From Aquila chrysaetos chrysaetos (Eukaryota > Chordata > Aves > Accipitriformes > Accipitridae): a stretch of 64,000 nt of DNA. The notes below the pieces were generated by a model, which saw only the letters and a program-made list of their open reading frames with translations, searched no databases and was not told the DNA's origin. The stretch spans positions 1-64,000 of the forward strand of contig NW_024470406.1 in assembly GCF_900496995.4 (NCBI RefSeq), written 5' to 3'. Position 1 is the first letter of the stretch; each line of letters begins with the position of its first letter. Below, one piece after another: positions 53,805 to 64,000 of the stretch. A program made the translations under genes and the position numbers.

Positions 53805-55998
53805 TAAAGAAATTAAGGCAAATCAACATTTCACCCACAGACTCTTATCGCTGTTCCACCTACCCCTGACCATACATCCCCGGGACAGAGCAGCTCCAAG
53901 CCAAACACACCCGTGCACACAAAACACACAACACAGAACACTACCAACAAGGGTGACTCAAAGAGAGAGAAAACTCTCAGCAAGAAGAATGACTCCCAGG
54001 ACAGGGAGGTGCCATCCGCAAGATGACCTACAGCGTCCAAAACCACGAAGCGAGGAGGCTCTGCGACAGCCTCCAAAGGAGAAGAGGCACAAGTAACAGG
54101 CCCGTTACAAGACGGCACTGTCAAAACCAAGAATGATGGATGCGTAAGAAGCCTGTCATCAAGACCTAGGAACATCAAGATGCAGGGAAGAACGCCCAGT
54201 CCAAGGCAACACAGCGGCTAGAGAGCAGGAGCTGCCAAAGCAGCCCGGAAGAGCGCCGCAAAAGAGAACCAGCGGGAACCTTCCGGCACCGATCCACGCT
54301 TCAGAGCTCCGAGCGCAAGAAGAGAGGCACCCGATTGGCACGGTGCCGATGACTAAGGGCATTCAAGACCCTAGGGACAGGCCCAAAGCGCATGTCCGCT
54401 CCCTGAGCGCAAAGACTGACGATGGCGTTGAGAGCCAAGGAAGATCTAAGGCATAGAAGACAGACTACACAAACTACACACCACCACAGACACAGGCTGG
54501 AACTGCCCTGCCCGGCACACGCTGGTCTCGTGCTGAAAAGCAACCCGCTCCCTTCATCTGCCCAAACAGGACTGCTCCTGGACAGCCCTGCCCTCCTACT
54601 CTAACTTTAAAACCCCTCCCTAGCAATTCCCAGCTCTGTCCCTCCCTCCCAGCCTCTCCCAAAGCCCGGGTCCCTCAACTTAACTTTCAGAGGGCCAAGG
54701 CTACGAAGTCCATCCTCCGCAAAAATCACATGGGCTAACTGGGATGATCCAGCAGTCCGCCAGGTTCCTCTTCATCATCTGCAGTGAAGACAAAAAAAAC
54801 CAAAAAAACCACAGCAACAAAATCAGAAGAGGCATTAAGTAACCCATCAGCCTAACACCAACTACTTACCCAACCCCCCCAGCTTAATCACACACACCAC
54901 AGTGTTATGCTTACCTGCTCATTCCAGAGTCGACCCTGCAGCCATCATCTCTCATAGTACCTAGAGACAGCAACACACAAAATTAGCATAGCGCTCGCGA
55001 GAAGTCACCAGCCCCACGCTCCTCCTCCCTAAGCCACAGCTCACCTCAAATGCTCATCCCATTCCAAAGGTGGCCCGCACAGCGCCTGCAAAACAAAAGG
55101 TAAATGCTTAACCGGGCAACCACATAATACTTTGATATCAAACACCAACCTGGCCCACAACCACCTCACCTTCTCAGACTGCTCATCGGCCTGCAGCTTC
55201 ATCCCTCCGAGGCTGTGTGCGCCACCTGCAAAAACCAAAGCAGAAGATATGTGCTGAGAGGTTGCTTGAAACCTCAGCCTGCCCGGACTGATTCCCAACT
55301 TACTCTTCTTTACCATGGCCACTCGACCACCCTACTCAGTCATCAAGAGCTTGCCACATCAAGGCATGCGTACCGCCTGCAAAAAACAAATGACAAGGGA
55401 TGCTTCCAACTTTGCCAACAATACAACACTTCCAAAGGAAACGTTCCTTTAACCCAGTAGTCACGACTCACCTTGCCCGAGTCACCTCCAGTACCGATGG
55501 CCCGCTTCGCTCCTTGCTTCGTACCTTCAAAAAAAAAAAAAAAAGAACCCTATAAGCTAGTCATAGAGCCACCGGCCACATCTTCCCTCTGACTCCACTC
55601 ACGACACCCACCTTCTTACGCTGCTCCCCTCCCCTCCTCCGTCGCTCTGTGGCACGCAACTTATCCCTCTGCATCTTAAAAAAAACATATTGAACTGAGT
55701 CACCAAGATGCAGAGCAAGAGCTTAACAATTCCAGAGGTCTCGATTCCATCTAGGAAGACCATCTGGAGTCCAACTACAGCCTGCCATCTTAGAAAAAAA
55801 ACAAAAAAAAAACAAAAAAAGACCAAACTTTAGGCCATCACATGCAAGACTTAACACCTTAGAGACTCAAATCTGCTTCATCACCCCTCAACAGCCCATG
55901 CCACACAGCTCCAATCATCTCTGTAAAACACTACCAATGTGGCTGTCCACAGAGCCCACGATGGCTACCAGAGCCCAGATAACTGTACAACCCTTGCC
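53805..55998 (-). repeat. Tandem unit U3, inverted copy D (2194 bp)
   Basis: Reverse complement of the U3 subtype: marker at 55985-55998, E1 about 55707-55784, E5 about 55173-55228 and E8 near 54690-54780. Like contig C it has no LTR at the E8 acceptor (about 54781). Confidence 0.85.
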
Positions 55999-58073
55999 TA
56001 AACAATTAAGTCAAATCAACCATTCACCCATAGACTCTTATTGCTGTTCCACCTACCCCTGACTCTACATCCCCGGGCAGAGCAGCTCCAAGCCAAACAC
56101 ACCCGTGCACACAAAACACACAACACAGAACACTACCAACAAGGTGACTCAAAGAGAAAGAAAACTCTCAGCAAGAATGACTCCCGGACAGGAGGTGCCA
56201 TCCGGCAAGATGACCTACAGCGTCCAAAACCACGAAGCGAGGAGGCTCTGCGACAGCCTCAAAGAGAAGAGGCACAAGTAACGGCCCGTTACAAGACGGT
56301 ACTGTCAAAACCAAGATGATGGATGCGTAAGAAGCCTGTCCATCAAGACCTAGGAACATCAAGATGCAGGGAAGAACGCCCAGTCCAAGGCAACACGCGG
56401 CTAGAGAGCGGAGCTGCCAAAGCAGCCCGGAAGAGCGCCGCAAAAGAGAACCAGCGGGAAACTTCTGGCACCGATCCACGCTTCAGAGTCCGAGCACAAG
56501 AAGAGAGGCACCCGATTGGCACGGTGCCGATGACTAAGGGCATTCAAGACCCTAGGGATGGCGCCCAAAGCACATGTCGCGCTCCCTGAGCGCAAAGACT
56601 GACGGTGGCTTTGAGAGCCCAAGGAAGATGTAAGGCACAGAAGACAGACTACACAAACTACACACCACCACAGACACAAGGCTGGAACTGCCCTGCCCGG
56701 CACACGTTGGTCTCATGCTGAAAAGCAACCCGCTCCCTTCACCTGCCCAAACAGGACTTCTCCTGGACAGCCCTGCCCTCCTACTCTAACTTTAAAACCC
56801 CTCCCTGCAATTCCCAGCTGTGTCCCTCCCTCCCAGCCTCTCCCAAACCCAGGTCCCTCAACTTAACTTTCAGAGGGCCAAGGGCTACGAATCCATCCTC
56901 CACAAAAATCACATGGGCTAACTGGGATGATCCGGCAGCCACCAGGTTCCTCTTCATCATCTGCAGTGAAGTCAAAAAAAAAAAACAACCAAAAAACCCA
57001 ACAAAATCAGAAGAGGTAGGAAGTAACCCATCACCAACACCAACTACTTTCCCAACCCCCCGCTTAATCACACACACCACAGTGTTATGCTTACCCGCTC
57101 ATTCCAGAGTCAGACCCTGCAGCCATCATCACTCATGGTACCTGAGACAGCAAGACAAGAAAATGAGCACAGTGCCTGCAAAATCAAAGATAATTGCTTA
57201 ACCAAGCAACCATGTAGTATTTGATATTCAACACCAACCCAGCCAACAACCACCTCACCTTCTCAAACTCCTCATTGGCCTGCGGCATGGCTCCTCTGAG
57301 GCTGTGTGCACCACCTGCAAAAACCAAAGCAGAAGACGCATGCTGAGACACCGCCTGAAAACCTCAGCCTGCCCAGGACCAATTCCCAACTTGCTCTCCT
57401 TTACCTTGGCCGCTCGACCACCCCGCTCTGTCATCAAGAGCTTGCCACGTCAAGGCATGCGTACCGCCTGCAGAAAAACAAACAACAAGGGATGCTTCCA
57501 ACTTTCGCCAACAATACGACACCTCCAAAGGAACAGTTCCTTTAACCCAGTAGTCGCAGCTCACCTTGCCCGAGTCACCTCCAGTACCGATGGCCCGCTT
57601 CGCTCCTTGCTTTGTACCTTCAGAATAAAAGAAAAAAAGAACCCTATAAGCTAGTCATAGAGCCACCGGCCACATCTTCCCTCCGACTCCACTCACGGAC
57701 CCACCTTCTTACGCTGCTCCCCTCCCCTCCTCCGTCGCTCTGTGGCACGCAACTTGTCCCTCTGCATCTGAAAAAAAACATATTGAACGAGTCACCAAGA
57801 TGCAGAGCAAGAGCTTAACAATTCCAGAGGTCTTGATTCCATCTAGGAAGACCATCTGGAGTCCAACTACAGCCTGCCATTAAAAAAAAGAGGGGCCAAA
57901 CTTTGAGCCCATCACATGCAAGACTTAACACCTTAGAGACTCAAATCTGCCTCACTACCCCTCAACAGCCCCTGCCACACGGCTCAAATCATCTCCCTAA
58001 AACACTATCAGCACAGCTGTCCACACAGCCCGACTATGGCTACTCAATCCCAGATGAGTGTACAACCCTTGCC
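55999..58073 (-). repeat. Tandem unit U2, inverted copy D (2075 bp)
   Basis: Reverse complement of the U2 subtype: marker 58060-58073, E1 about 57802-57880, E5 near 57263-57318. It is about 110 bp shorter than other units because E6 and the adjoining intron are deleted near 57167. The junction is identical to that in contig A near 20395. Confidence 0.85.
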
Positions 58074-60237
58074 CTAAATGATTAAGTCATATCAAGATTT
58101 CACCCGTAGGACTCCTATTGCTGTTCCACCTACCCCTGACTCTACATCCCCAGGCAGAGCAGCTCCAAGCCAAACACACCCGTGCACACAACACACACAA
58201 CACAGAACGCTACCAACAAGGTGATTCAAGAGAGAGAAAACTCTCAGCAAGAAGAATGACTCCCAGACAGCAGTCACCATTCCGGCAAGATGACCTAGAA
58301 GTGTCTGAAGCAATGAGGCAAGGAGACTCTACAACAGCCCCAAAGAACACTTGTCAAAAGTCACGGCTTGTTATATGATGGCACTGTCAAAACCAAGACG
58401 ATGGATGCTTAACAAGCCTGTCCTCAAGACCTAGGAACATCAAGATGCAGGGAAGAAGTCCCAGTCAAAGAAGACACAAGGCTAGAGAGCAGAGCCACCA
58501 AAGCGGCCTGGAAGAACATCTCAAAAGAGAATGGGCCAGAACAATGCTGACACCGATCCACGCTTTAGAGGTCTGAACGCAAGAAAAGAAGCACCTGATT
58601 GGTACCATGCCAACAAGTACGGGCATTCAAGACCCTAGGAACACTGCCCAAAGCACATGCCACGGCTCCCTGAGCGCACAGAGCGGCAAGTACATCGAGA
58701 CCTGAGGAAGGTCTAAGATGCAGAAGACAGACTACACAAAACTACACATCACCACAGACAGAAGCTGGAACTGCCCTGCCTGGCACACGCTGGTCTCGTG
58801 CTGAAAAGCAACCCGCTCCCTTCCCATGCCCAAAGGGCACTGCTCCTGGGCAGCCCTCTCTCCTACACTAACTTTAAAACCCCTCCCAGCAATTCCCAAC
58901 TTTGTGCCTCCCTCCCAGCCTCTCCACAGGCCTGGTTTCCTCAACTTAACTTTCAGAGGGCCGAGGGTCCGAATCCATCCTCAGCAAAACCCATACAAGG
59001 TAAACCAGGATGGTCCTCCAAGCAACACATACGTCTTCATCATCTGCAATAAAAAAACCCCAAACAACAGAACCAGAGAAAAGAGTAAGCATCACATTGG
59101 ACAATGCCAGTTACTTGCCCAAGTCCCCACTTAATCGCACACACCACAGTGTTACACTTACCCGCACATTCCAGAGTCACACCCTGCGGCCATCATCGCT
59201 CATCATACCTAACATACACCAAATTAGCATGGCACTCATGAGAAGTCACCGGCCTCATGCTCCTCCTCCCTAATCCACAGCTCACCTCAAACGCTCATCC
59301 AATTCCAAAGGTAGCCCACACAGCACCTACAAAAGAAAAAGGTAAATGTTTAACTAACCAGCCACTTCGCTATTCAACACCTACCCGGCCAACAACCACC
59401 TCACCTTCTCAGACTGCTCATCAGCCTGCAGCTTCGCCCCTCCGAGGCTGCGTGTGCCACCTGCAAAAACCAAAGCAGAAGACGCATGCTGAGACACCGC
59501 CCGAAACCTCAGCCCGCCCGCACTGATTCCCAGCTCCCACTCCTTTACCTCAGCCACTCACATGCCCTGCCTCTGCCATCGACAGCCTTGCCACATCAAA
59601 GCCTGTGTACCACCTGCAAAACACAAGTGACAAGGGATGCTTCCAACTCTGCTAACAATACAACACCTCCAAAGAAATGATTGCTTCAACCCATTACTCA
59701 CGGCTCACCTTGCCCGAGTCACCTCCGGTGCCGATAGCCCACGTCGTTCCTTGCTTCGCACCTTCAGAATAAAAGAAAAAAAGAACCCCTATGAGCTAGT
59801 CATAGAGCCACCGGCCGCATCTTCCCTCCGAACTCCACTCACAGACCCACCTCCTTACGGCACTCCGCTCCCCTCCTCCGTCGCTCTGGGCACAGCATCT
59901 TGTCTCTCCGCATCTGAAAAAAAAAACCATATTGAACGAGTCAGCCTGGATGCAGAGCAAGAGCTTAACAACTCCAGAGATCTTGATTCCATCTAGGAAT
60001 ACCAGTACTCCAGCTACAGCCAGCCATTTAAAAAAAACAAAACAAAAAAAACCAGGGCCAAACTTTAAGCCCATCACATGCAAGCCTCAACACCTTAGAG
60101 ACTGATATCCGCTTCACCACCCCTCAACAACCTCTGCCACATGGCTACAATCATTTCCTGTAAAAAACTCTCAACGTTGCTGTCCACACAGGCCCACCAA
60201 TGCCTACTCGATCCCAGATGACTGTACAACCCTTGCC
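58074..60237 (-). repeat. Tandem unit U1, inverted copy D (2164 bp)
   Basis: Reverse complement of the U1 subtype: marker 60224-60237, E1 about 59953-60028 with the U1-type sequence, E5 about 59406-59461, E6 about 59286-59327 and E8 near 58945-59043. It matches 17352-19499 and 29769-31923 closely. Confidence 0.85.
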
Positions 60238-61579
60238 TAAACAATTAAGACAAATCAACATTTCACCCACAGACTCTTATCGCTGTTCCAGCTACCCCTG
60301 ACTCTACATCCCCGGGCAGAGCAGCTCCAAGCCAAACACACCTGTGCACAGACCAACATAACACAGAACAGCTACAGACAAGGTGATTCAAAGTGAGAGA
60401 AAACTCTCAGCAAGAAGAATGACTCCCAGACGGGAGGTGCTATCTGGCAAGATGACCTACAGTGTCCAAAATACTGAGGCAAGGAGGCTGTACGGCAGAC
60501 CCCGAGGAGTCTAACGTAACAGCCTGTTACAAGACAGCACCAGTCAAAACCAAGATGATGGATGTGCAAGAAGCCTGTCATCAAGACCTAAGAACATCAA
60601 GATGCGGGGAAGAACTCCCAGTCCGAGAAAATGGATGGCTAGAGAGCAGAGCTGCCGACACAGCCCGGAAGAATGCCGCAAGAGAGGACCGACCGGAACC
60701 TGCCGAACCGATCCGATCCTGCTTTAGAGCTGCAAATGCAAGAAGCACTCCATTGGCACTGTGCCGATGAGTAAGGGCATTCGAGACCCTAGGGATGGCG
60801 CCTAAAGGGCATGCCATGCTCCCCTGGCGCAAAGCGCAATAAGGACATTGAGACCCGAGGAAGGTCTAAGGCACAGAAGACAGACTACACAAACTGTGCA
60901 CCACCACAGACACAGGCTGGAACTGCCCTGCCCACGCTGGTCTCACGCTGAAAAGCGACCCGCTCCCTTCGCCTGCCCTAAAGGGGACTGCTCCTGGACA
61001 GCCCTCTCTCCTGCGCTAACTTTAAAACCCCTCCCTGCAATTCCCAGCTTCGTCCCTTCCTCCCAGCCTCTCCCCAGCCCTGGTCCCTCAACTTAGCTTT
61101 CAGAGGGACATGGGTCTGAATCTATCCTCCACAAAAACCACATGGGCTAACTTGGATGTTCCTCAAGGTGACACATTGGTCTTCAACATCTGCAATGAAA
61201 CAAACAACAAAAACAAACCAGAAAAAGGAGTAAGCATCCTGCCGGCCAACGTCCAACTACTTCCCCAACTCCCCCGCTCCTCACAAGCGCCACCGCATTA
61301 CACTTACACGCTCATTGCAGAGTCGGACCCTGCAGCCGTCGTCACTCATGGTACCAAGACACACCAAATTAGCATGGCGCTCATGAGAGGCATTGGCCCC
61401 ACGCTCCTCCTCGCTAATCCACAGCTCACCTCAAACGCTCATCCAATTCAAAGATAGCCCACACAGCGCCTCCAAAACAGAAGGCAAATGCTTAACCGAG
61501 CAGCCCCATAATACTTTTCTATTCAACACTGACCTGGCCAACAACCGCCTCACCTTCTCAGGACTGCTTGTCGGCATGC
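60238..61579 (-). repeat. Partial tandem unit U0, inverted copy D
   Basis: Reverse complement of 16013-17351: tail, then E8 (near 61100-61192), E7 and E6. It ends at the CR1 fragment inside E5. Small differences are scattered throughout. Confidence 0.8.
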
Positions 61580-61941
61580 AGCTCTGCAGGAGCACCATAT
61601 AGCAGACTTCACAGTACATAAAGGGTACCTATAAGAAACCTGCAGAGGGACTTTTTACAAGGGAGTACAACAATAGGACAAGGCGGTAACGACTTCAGTC
61701 GTAAAGACAGTACATTTAGTTTAGGTGTTAGGAAGAAGTTTCTCACTATAGGTGGCAAGGCACTGGAACGGGTTGCCCAGAGAACCTGCGGATGCTCCCT
61801 CCCTGGAAGCATTCAAGGCCAGGTCAGATGGGGCTTTGAGCAACCTGATCTCCCGGAAGGTGTCCCTACCCATTGCTGGGGGGGTTGGAACCAGAGGATC
61901 TTCATGGTCCCTTCCAACCCAAACCATTCTATGATTCTATG
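61580..61941 (+). mobile_element. 5'-truncated CR1 3' fragment, copy D
   Basis: Plus-strand counterpart of 15651-16012. It ends in two tandem ATTCTATG octamers at 61926-61941, the best-preserved CR1 3' terminus in the window. The end of ORF2 is readable (ARHWNGLPREPADAPSLEAF). Confidence 0.93.
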
Positions 61942-63190
61942 ACATACAAACCCAACTGCAAAACTCATCTGAGAAAGCCTGGTGAACCCTCCTCCCTTTC
62001 CCCACCAGTCCCAAAACTTTAGAAACCCCTTTTCTTCTCCTCAACTGTCAGGAAAGGAACCCCACTGCTTCCTGACACCTCCTGCCCTCGATGTGCACCC
62101 CTGAACCCCCTTCAGTGGCTACTCAGGAGCCGCTCTTCTGAGCCACATGCCAAATTCTGGGGGCACCTCCTAACCTACAACTCCCCAGAGACTCTGAGCT
62201 CTGCCACGTGCCCACAAAATGAAGTTAAGTCCTAAGGTTTGTAATCTACGAGGGGCCTGCCACAAGCTGCAAAGGTTCTAAGGACAACATGGCATTCTGT
62301 GAGCAATGAGGAAAGGCAACGAGGCATCTCAGACCCTGAAAGGCACTGTGCCTCACGGCCCTTCCGCTTTCTTCAGAAATGCTAAAACTCCATATACAGA
62401 TGCATACAAGACACTCACCCTAACCCCGGCTAAACAATGTCACCATCAGTCCTGTTAAGAGAGATATCAGCAGCTTACACAGTATACAGCAGAACCGGTG
62501 AAAAAAACAAGGTTCTGTTTTCAATAATGTTGGGAATTCCAGGAAAACACAAAGCAAGAATAATAAAAAAAAACCCCAAACAATGTATACTATTAAACCA
62601 GTCTTCCACCCCTGAACACTCAAAACAAAATTACTGACCTGAAAAAAAGAAAGAGAGAAAAAAAAAGCTGCATACAAGTGTTACTTTCTACCACATATGC
62701 TGCTGAACCCTGAAGCTCTTACCTCAGACAGATACCTCTTCCCAAAGGGCTGGGCCAGCTCAAAAGCTGCAAAGGACTCAAGAAAGAGCTGAGCACCAAC
62801 ACCAGAGAAACCCAGGAGCACATTAAGCTTCCTTAGCAGAGGCTGTGGCTCAAATACCCCGAGCCTCCGCCCACCACCCTTAGCGCAATCACCTGGGAAA
62901 GGGGAAGGGCAAACCACCAGAAGTTATAAAGTCAGCTGGAGGAGCAGCAGCACTGTTCTTACCAGCCTTAAACTTACAGCAAGTGAGACCCTGAAGAGAG
63001 AAAGCGACCCTTATTGGCATTGATGATACCTGCTCCTGTACTACAGCTACAGCTATTGCGTAAGCAACGTGACCAGGTAAGGAGTTAAACTTAATTTTTC
63101 TGAGGCATAGACAGAAAAAGATACGTATGTCTCTAAACTAGGTAGGAAACTAGCTCGTTAAATGCAATAACAACATAGTTATTAAAATCA
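61942..63190 (-). other. Spacer S1, inverted copy D
   Basis: Reverse complement of 14405-15650. TTATAAAG (62924-62931) is the TATA-like element. The candidate first exon covers about 62723-62900, with its donor at 62721-62722. The associated short frame (62681-62917) carries several substitutions (for example ESFAAFELAQPFGKRYLSE). Confidence 0.6.
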
Positions 63191-64000
63191 CATCAATCAG
63201 CGGCGAGGCCAGCAGACGCAACGTTAAGATGGCGGCTAAGCACTAGATTGAGGTGGACTGGGAGGTTCCCGAGGCCCAGAAGCCCCGGGGAAGAGCAGAG
63301 GGACCGTGCAGAGCCGGCAGCTCTCGCGAGAGAGGCTGACGCGGCGTGGGCGTTGCCAGGGGCAACCGCGGAAGATTTAACTGGCCCTGAGGAGCGCCAG
63401 CCACCGAGAGCATGGCAGAAAGGGTGTGGTGTGGCAGTTTGTAAGGCAGTTCGTGCAGGTAGGGCGCAGCCCCCCCGCCCTTCCCAGCTCGAGAAGGCTA
63501 CTGAAGCGGTGGGCATTGGCCTCAGAAGGAGACCCCGATATGGCTGCCACTCAGCTGAAATCCATTGCTAGGAAAAACATGGCGACGCAGACAGAGCTCC
63601 CATGTAAATGTGCAGCTGTCCAGGTCTCTGGCTGCAGGGAGTGCCTGAGTCTATCACTGATGACGGAGGGCAGCGGGGACACCTCTTGTGTGAGATGTGA
63701 CCAGGTAGCTGATCTGCTCAGCCTGGTGGCAGAGCTGAAGGAGGAAGTGGAAAGGTTGAGGAGTATCAGGGAGCGTGAGAGGGAGATAGATTGGTGGACC
63801 CACACCCTACCATCCCTGAGGCAGAGGCAGCGGATGGAGGCTCCACAAGAAGCGGAGGTTCCCCTGCCCCCTTGCCACCAGGCAGGAGGGGACCTACGAG
63901 ATGGAGGGGAATGGATACAGGTCCCTGCTCGGGGAGGCCTCCCTCACCTTCCCAGTTGCCCCTACGCAACAGGTATGGGGCTCTGGAACTTGAGGACCAG
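63191..64000 (+). mobile_element. CR1 LINE 5' end, continues beyond the window
   Basis: Plus-strand CR1 starting with the GC-rich 5' UTR (GGCGAGGCCAGCAGACGCAA) and continuing into ORF1. Its junction with spacer S1 is at the same base as in contigs A and B. It runs off the right edge, so its full length is unknown. Confidence 0.92.
63540..64000 (+). CDS. CR1 ORF1, 5' part, open to the window edge
   Basis: The frame is open for 153 codons from the ATG at 63540 (MAATQLKSIARKNMATQTEL). It includes the cysteine-rich segment (residues about 22-60: CKC, CREC, CVRC), which probably binds zinc. A charged helix follows (about 63-90: LLSLVAELKEEVERLRSI), then IDWWTHTLPSLRQ and a proline-rich linker. 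CR1 ORF1 is an RNA-binding, self-associating protein that accompanies the element's RNA. Unlike copies A (frameshift near 13890) and B (frameshift at the start), nothing visible here disrupts the frame. The esterase-like domain would lie beyond the window. Confidence 0.75.
   Translation, partial: MAATQLKSIARKNMATQTELPCKCAAVQVSGCRECLSLSLMTEGSGDTSCVRCDQVADLLSLVAELKEEVERLRSIREREREIDWWTHTLPSLRQRQRMEAPQEAEVPLPPCHQAGGDLRDGGEWIQVPARGGLPHLPSCPYATGMGLWNLRT

Overview
This window looks like avian nuclear DNA from a repeat-rich, gene-poor region, such as a subtelomere, a microchromosome or a W chromosome. The evidence is CR1 retrotransposons whose ORF1 and ORF2 are recognisable and whose 3' ends carry the CR1-type ATTCTATG octamer, a stand-alone LTR with a 5-bp target duplication, and a degenerate TTAGGG tract. 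I found no host protein-coding gene that I can name. Three runs of exactly 500 N (21149-21648, 42951-43450, 52349-52848) split the window into four contigs: A (1-21148), B (21649-42950), C (43451-52348) and D (52849-64000). Order and orientation across those gaps cannot be read from the sequence.

Layout. Contig A starts with about 5.9 kb of a 33-bp satellite, then about 1.1 kb of a ~171-bp satellite. Next come a stray fragment of the 'terminal block' described below, a duplicated 0.5-kb element, a pyrimidine tract and a nearly full-length minus-strand CR1 (10.08-14.40 kb). Contig B starts with 3.75 kb of the ~171-bp satellite joined directly to a truncated copy of the same CR1. From the CR1 onward, A, B and (inverted) D carry the same ordered segment: CR1 5' end, a 1.25-kb spacer with a candidate promoter and first exon, a short CR1 3' fragment, a partial unit U0, then tandem units U1, U2, U3 and so on, each about 2.1-2.2 kb. 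B and C show how the array ends: unit U4, a terminal block with two last-exon-like segments and a poly(A) signal, 35/44-bp minisatellites, a hairpin-flanked 30-bp minisatellite, and in C a TTAGGG tract running to the contig edge.

The most interesting item is the 2.15-kb tandem unit. Each intact copy carries a series of 41-92-bp segments bounded by AG and GT behind pyrimidine tracts, separated by introns of about 83-137 bp. Reading frames do not survive splicing, because E4 usually has stops in all frames. I therefore read it as a spliced, probably noncoding, multicopy transcript family or its relics. The function is unknown and transcription is not shown.

History visible in the sequence. Unit subtypes occur in the same order in A, B and D, so the unit array formed before the larger segment was copied. 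A and D share a ~105-bp deletion of E6 in U2 that B and C lack. B and C share an E4-E5 fusion in U4. B alone has a solo LTR in U3, with the empty site in C. Contig B folds back on itself at about 37738. These markers could separate true segmental duplications from haplotypes or assembly artefacts.
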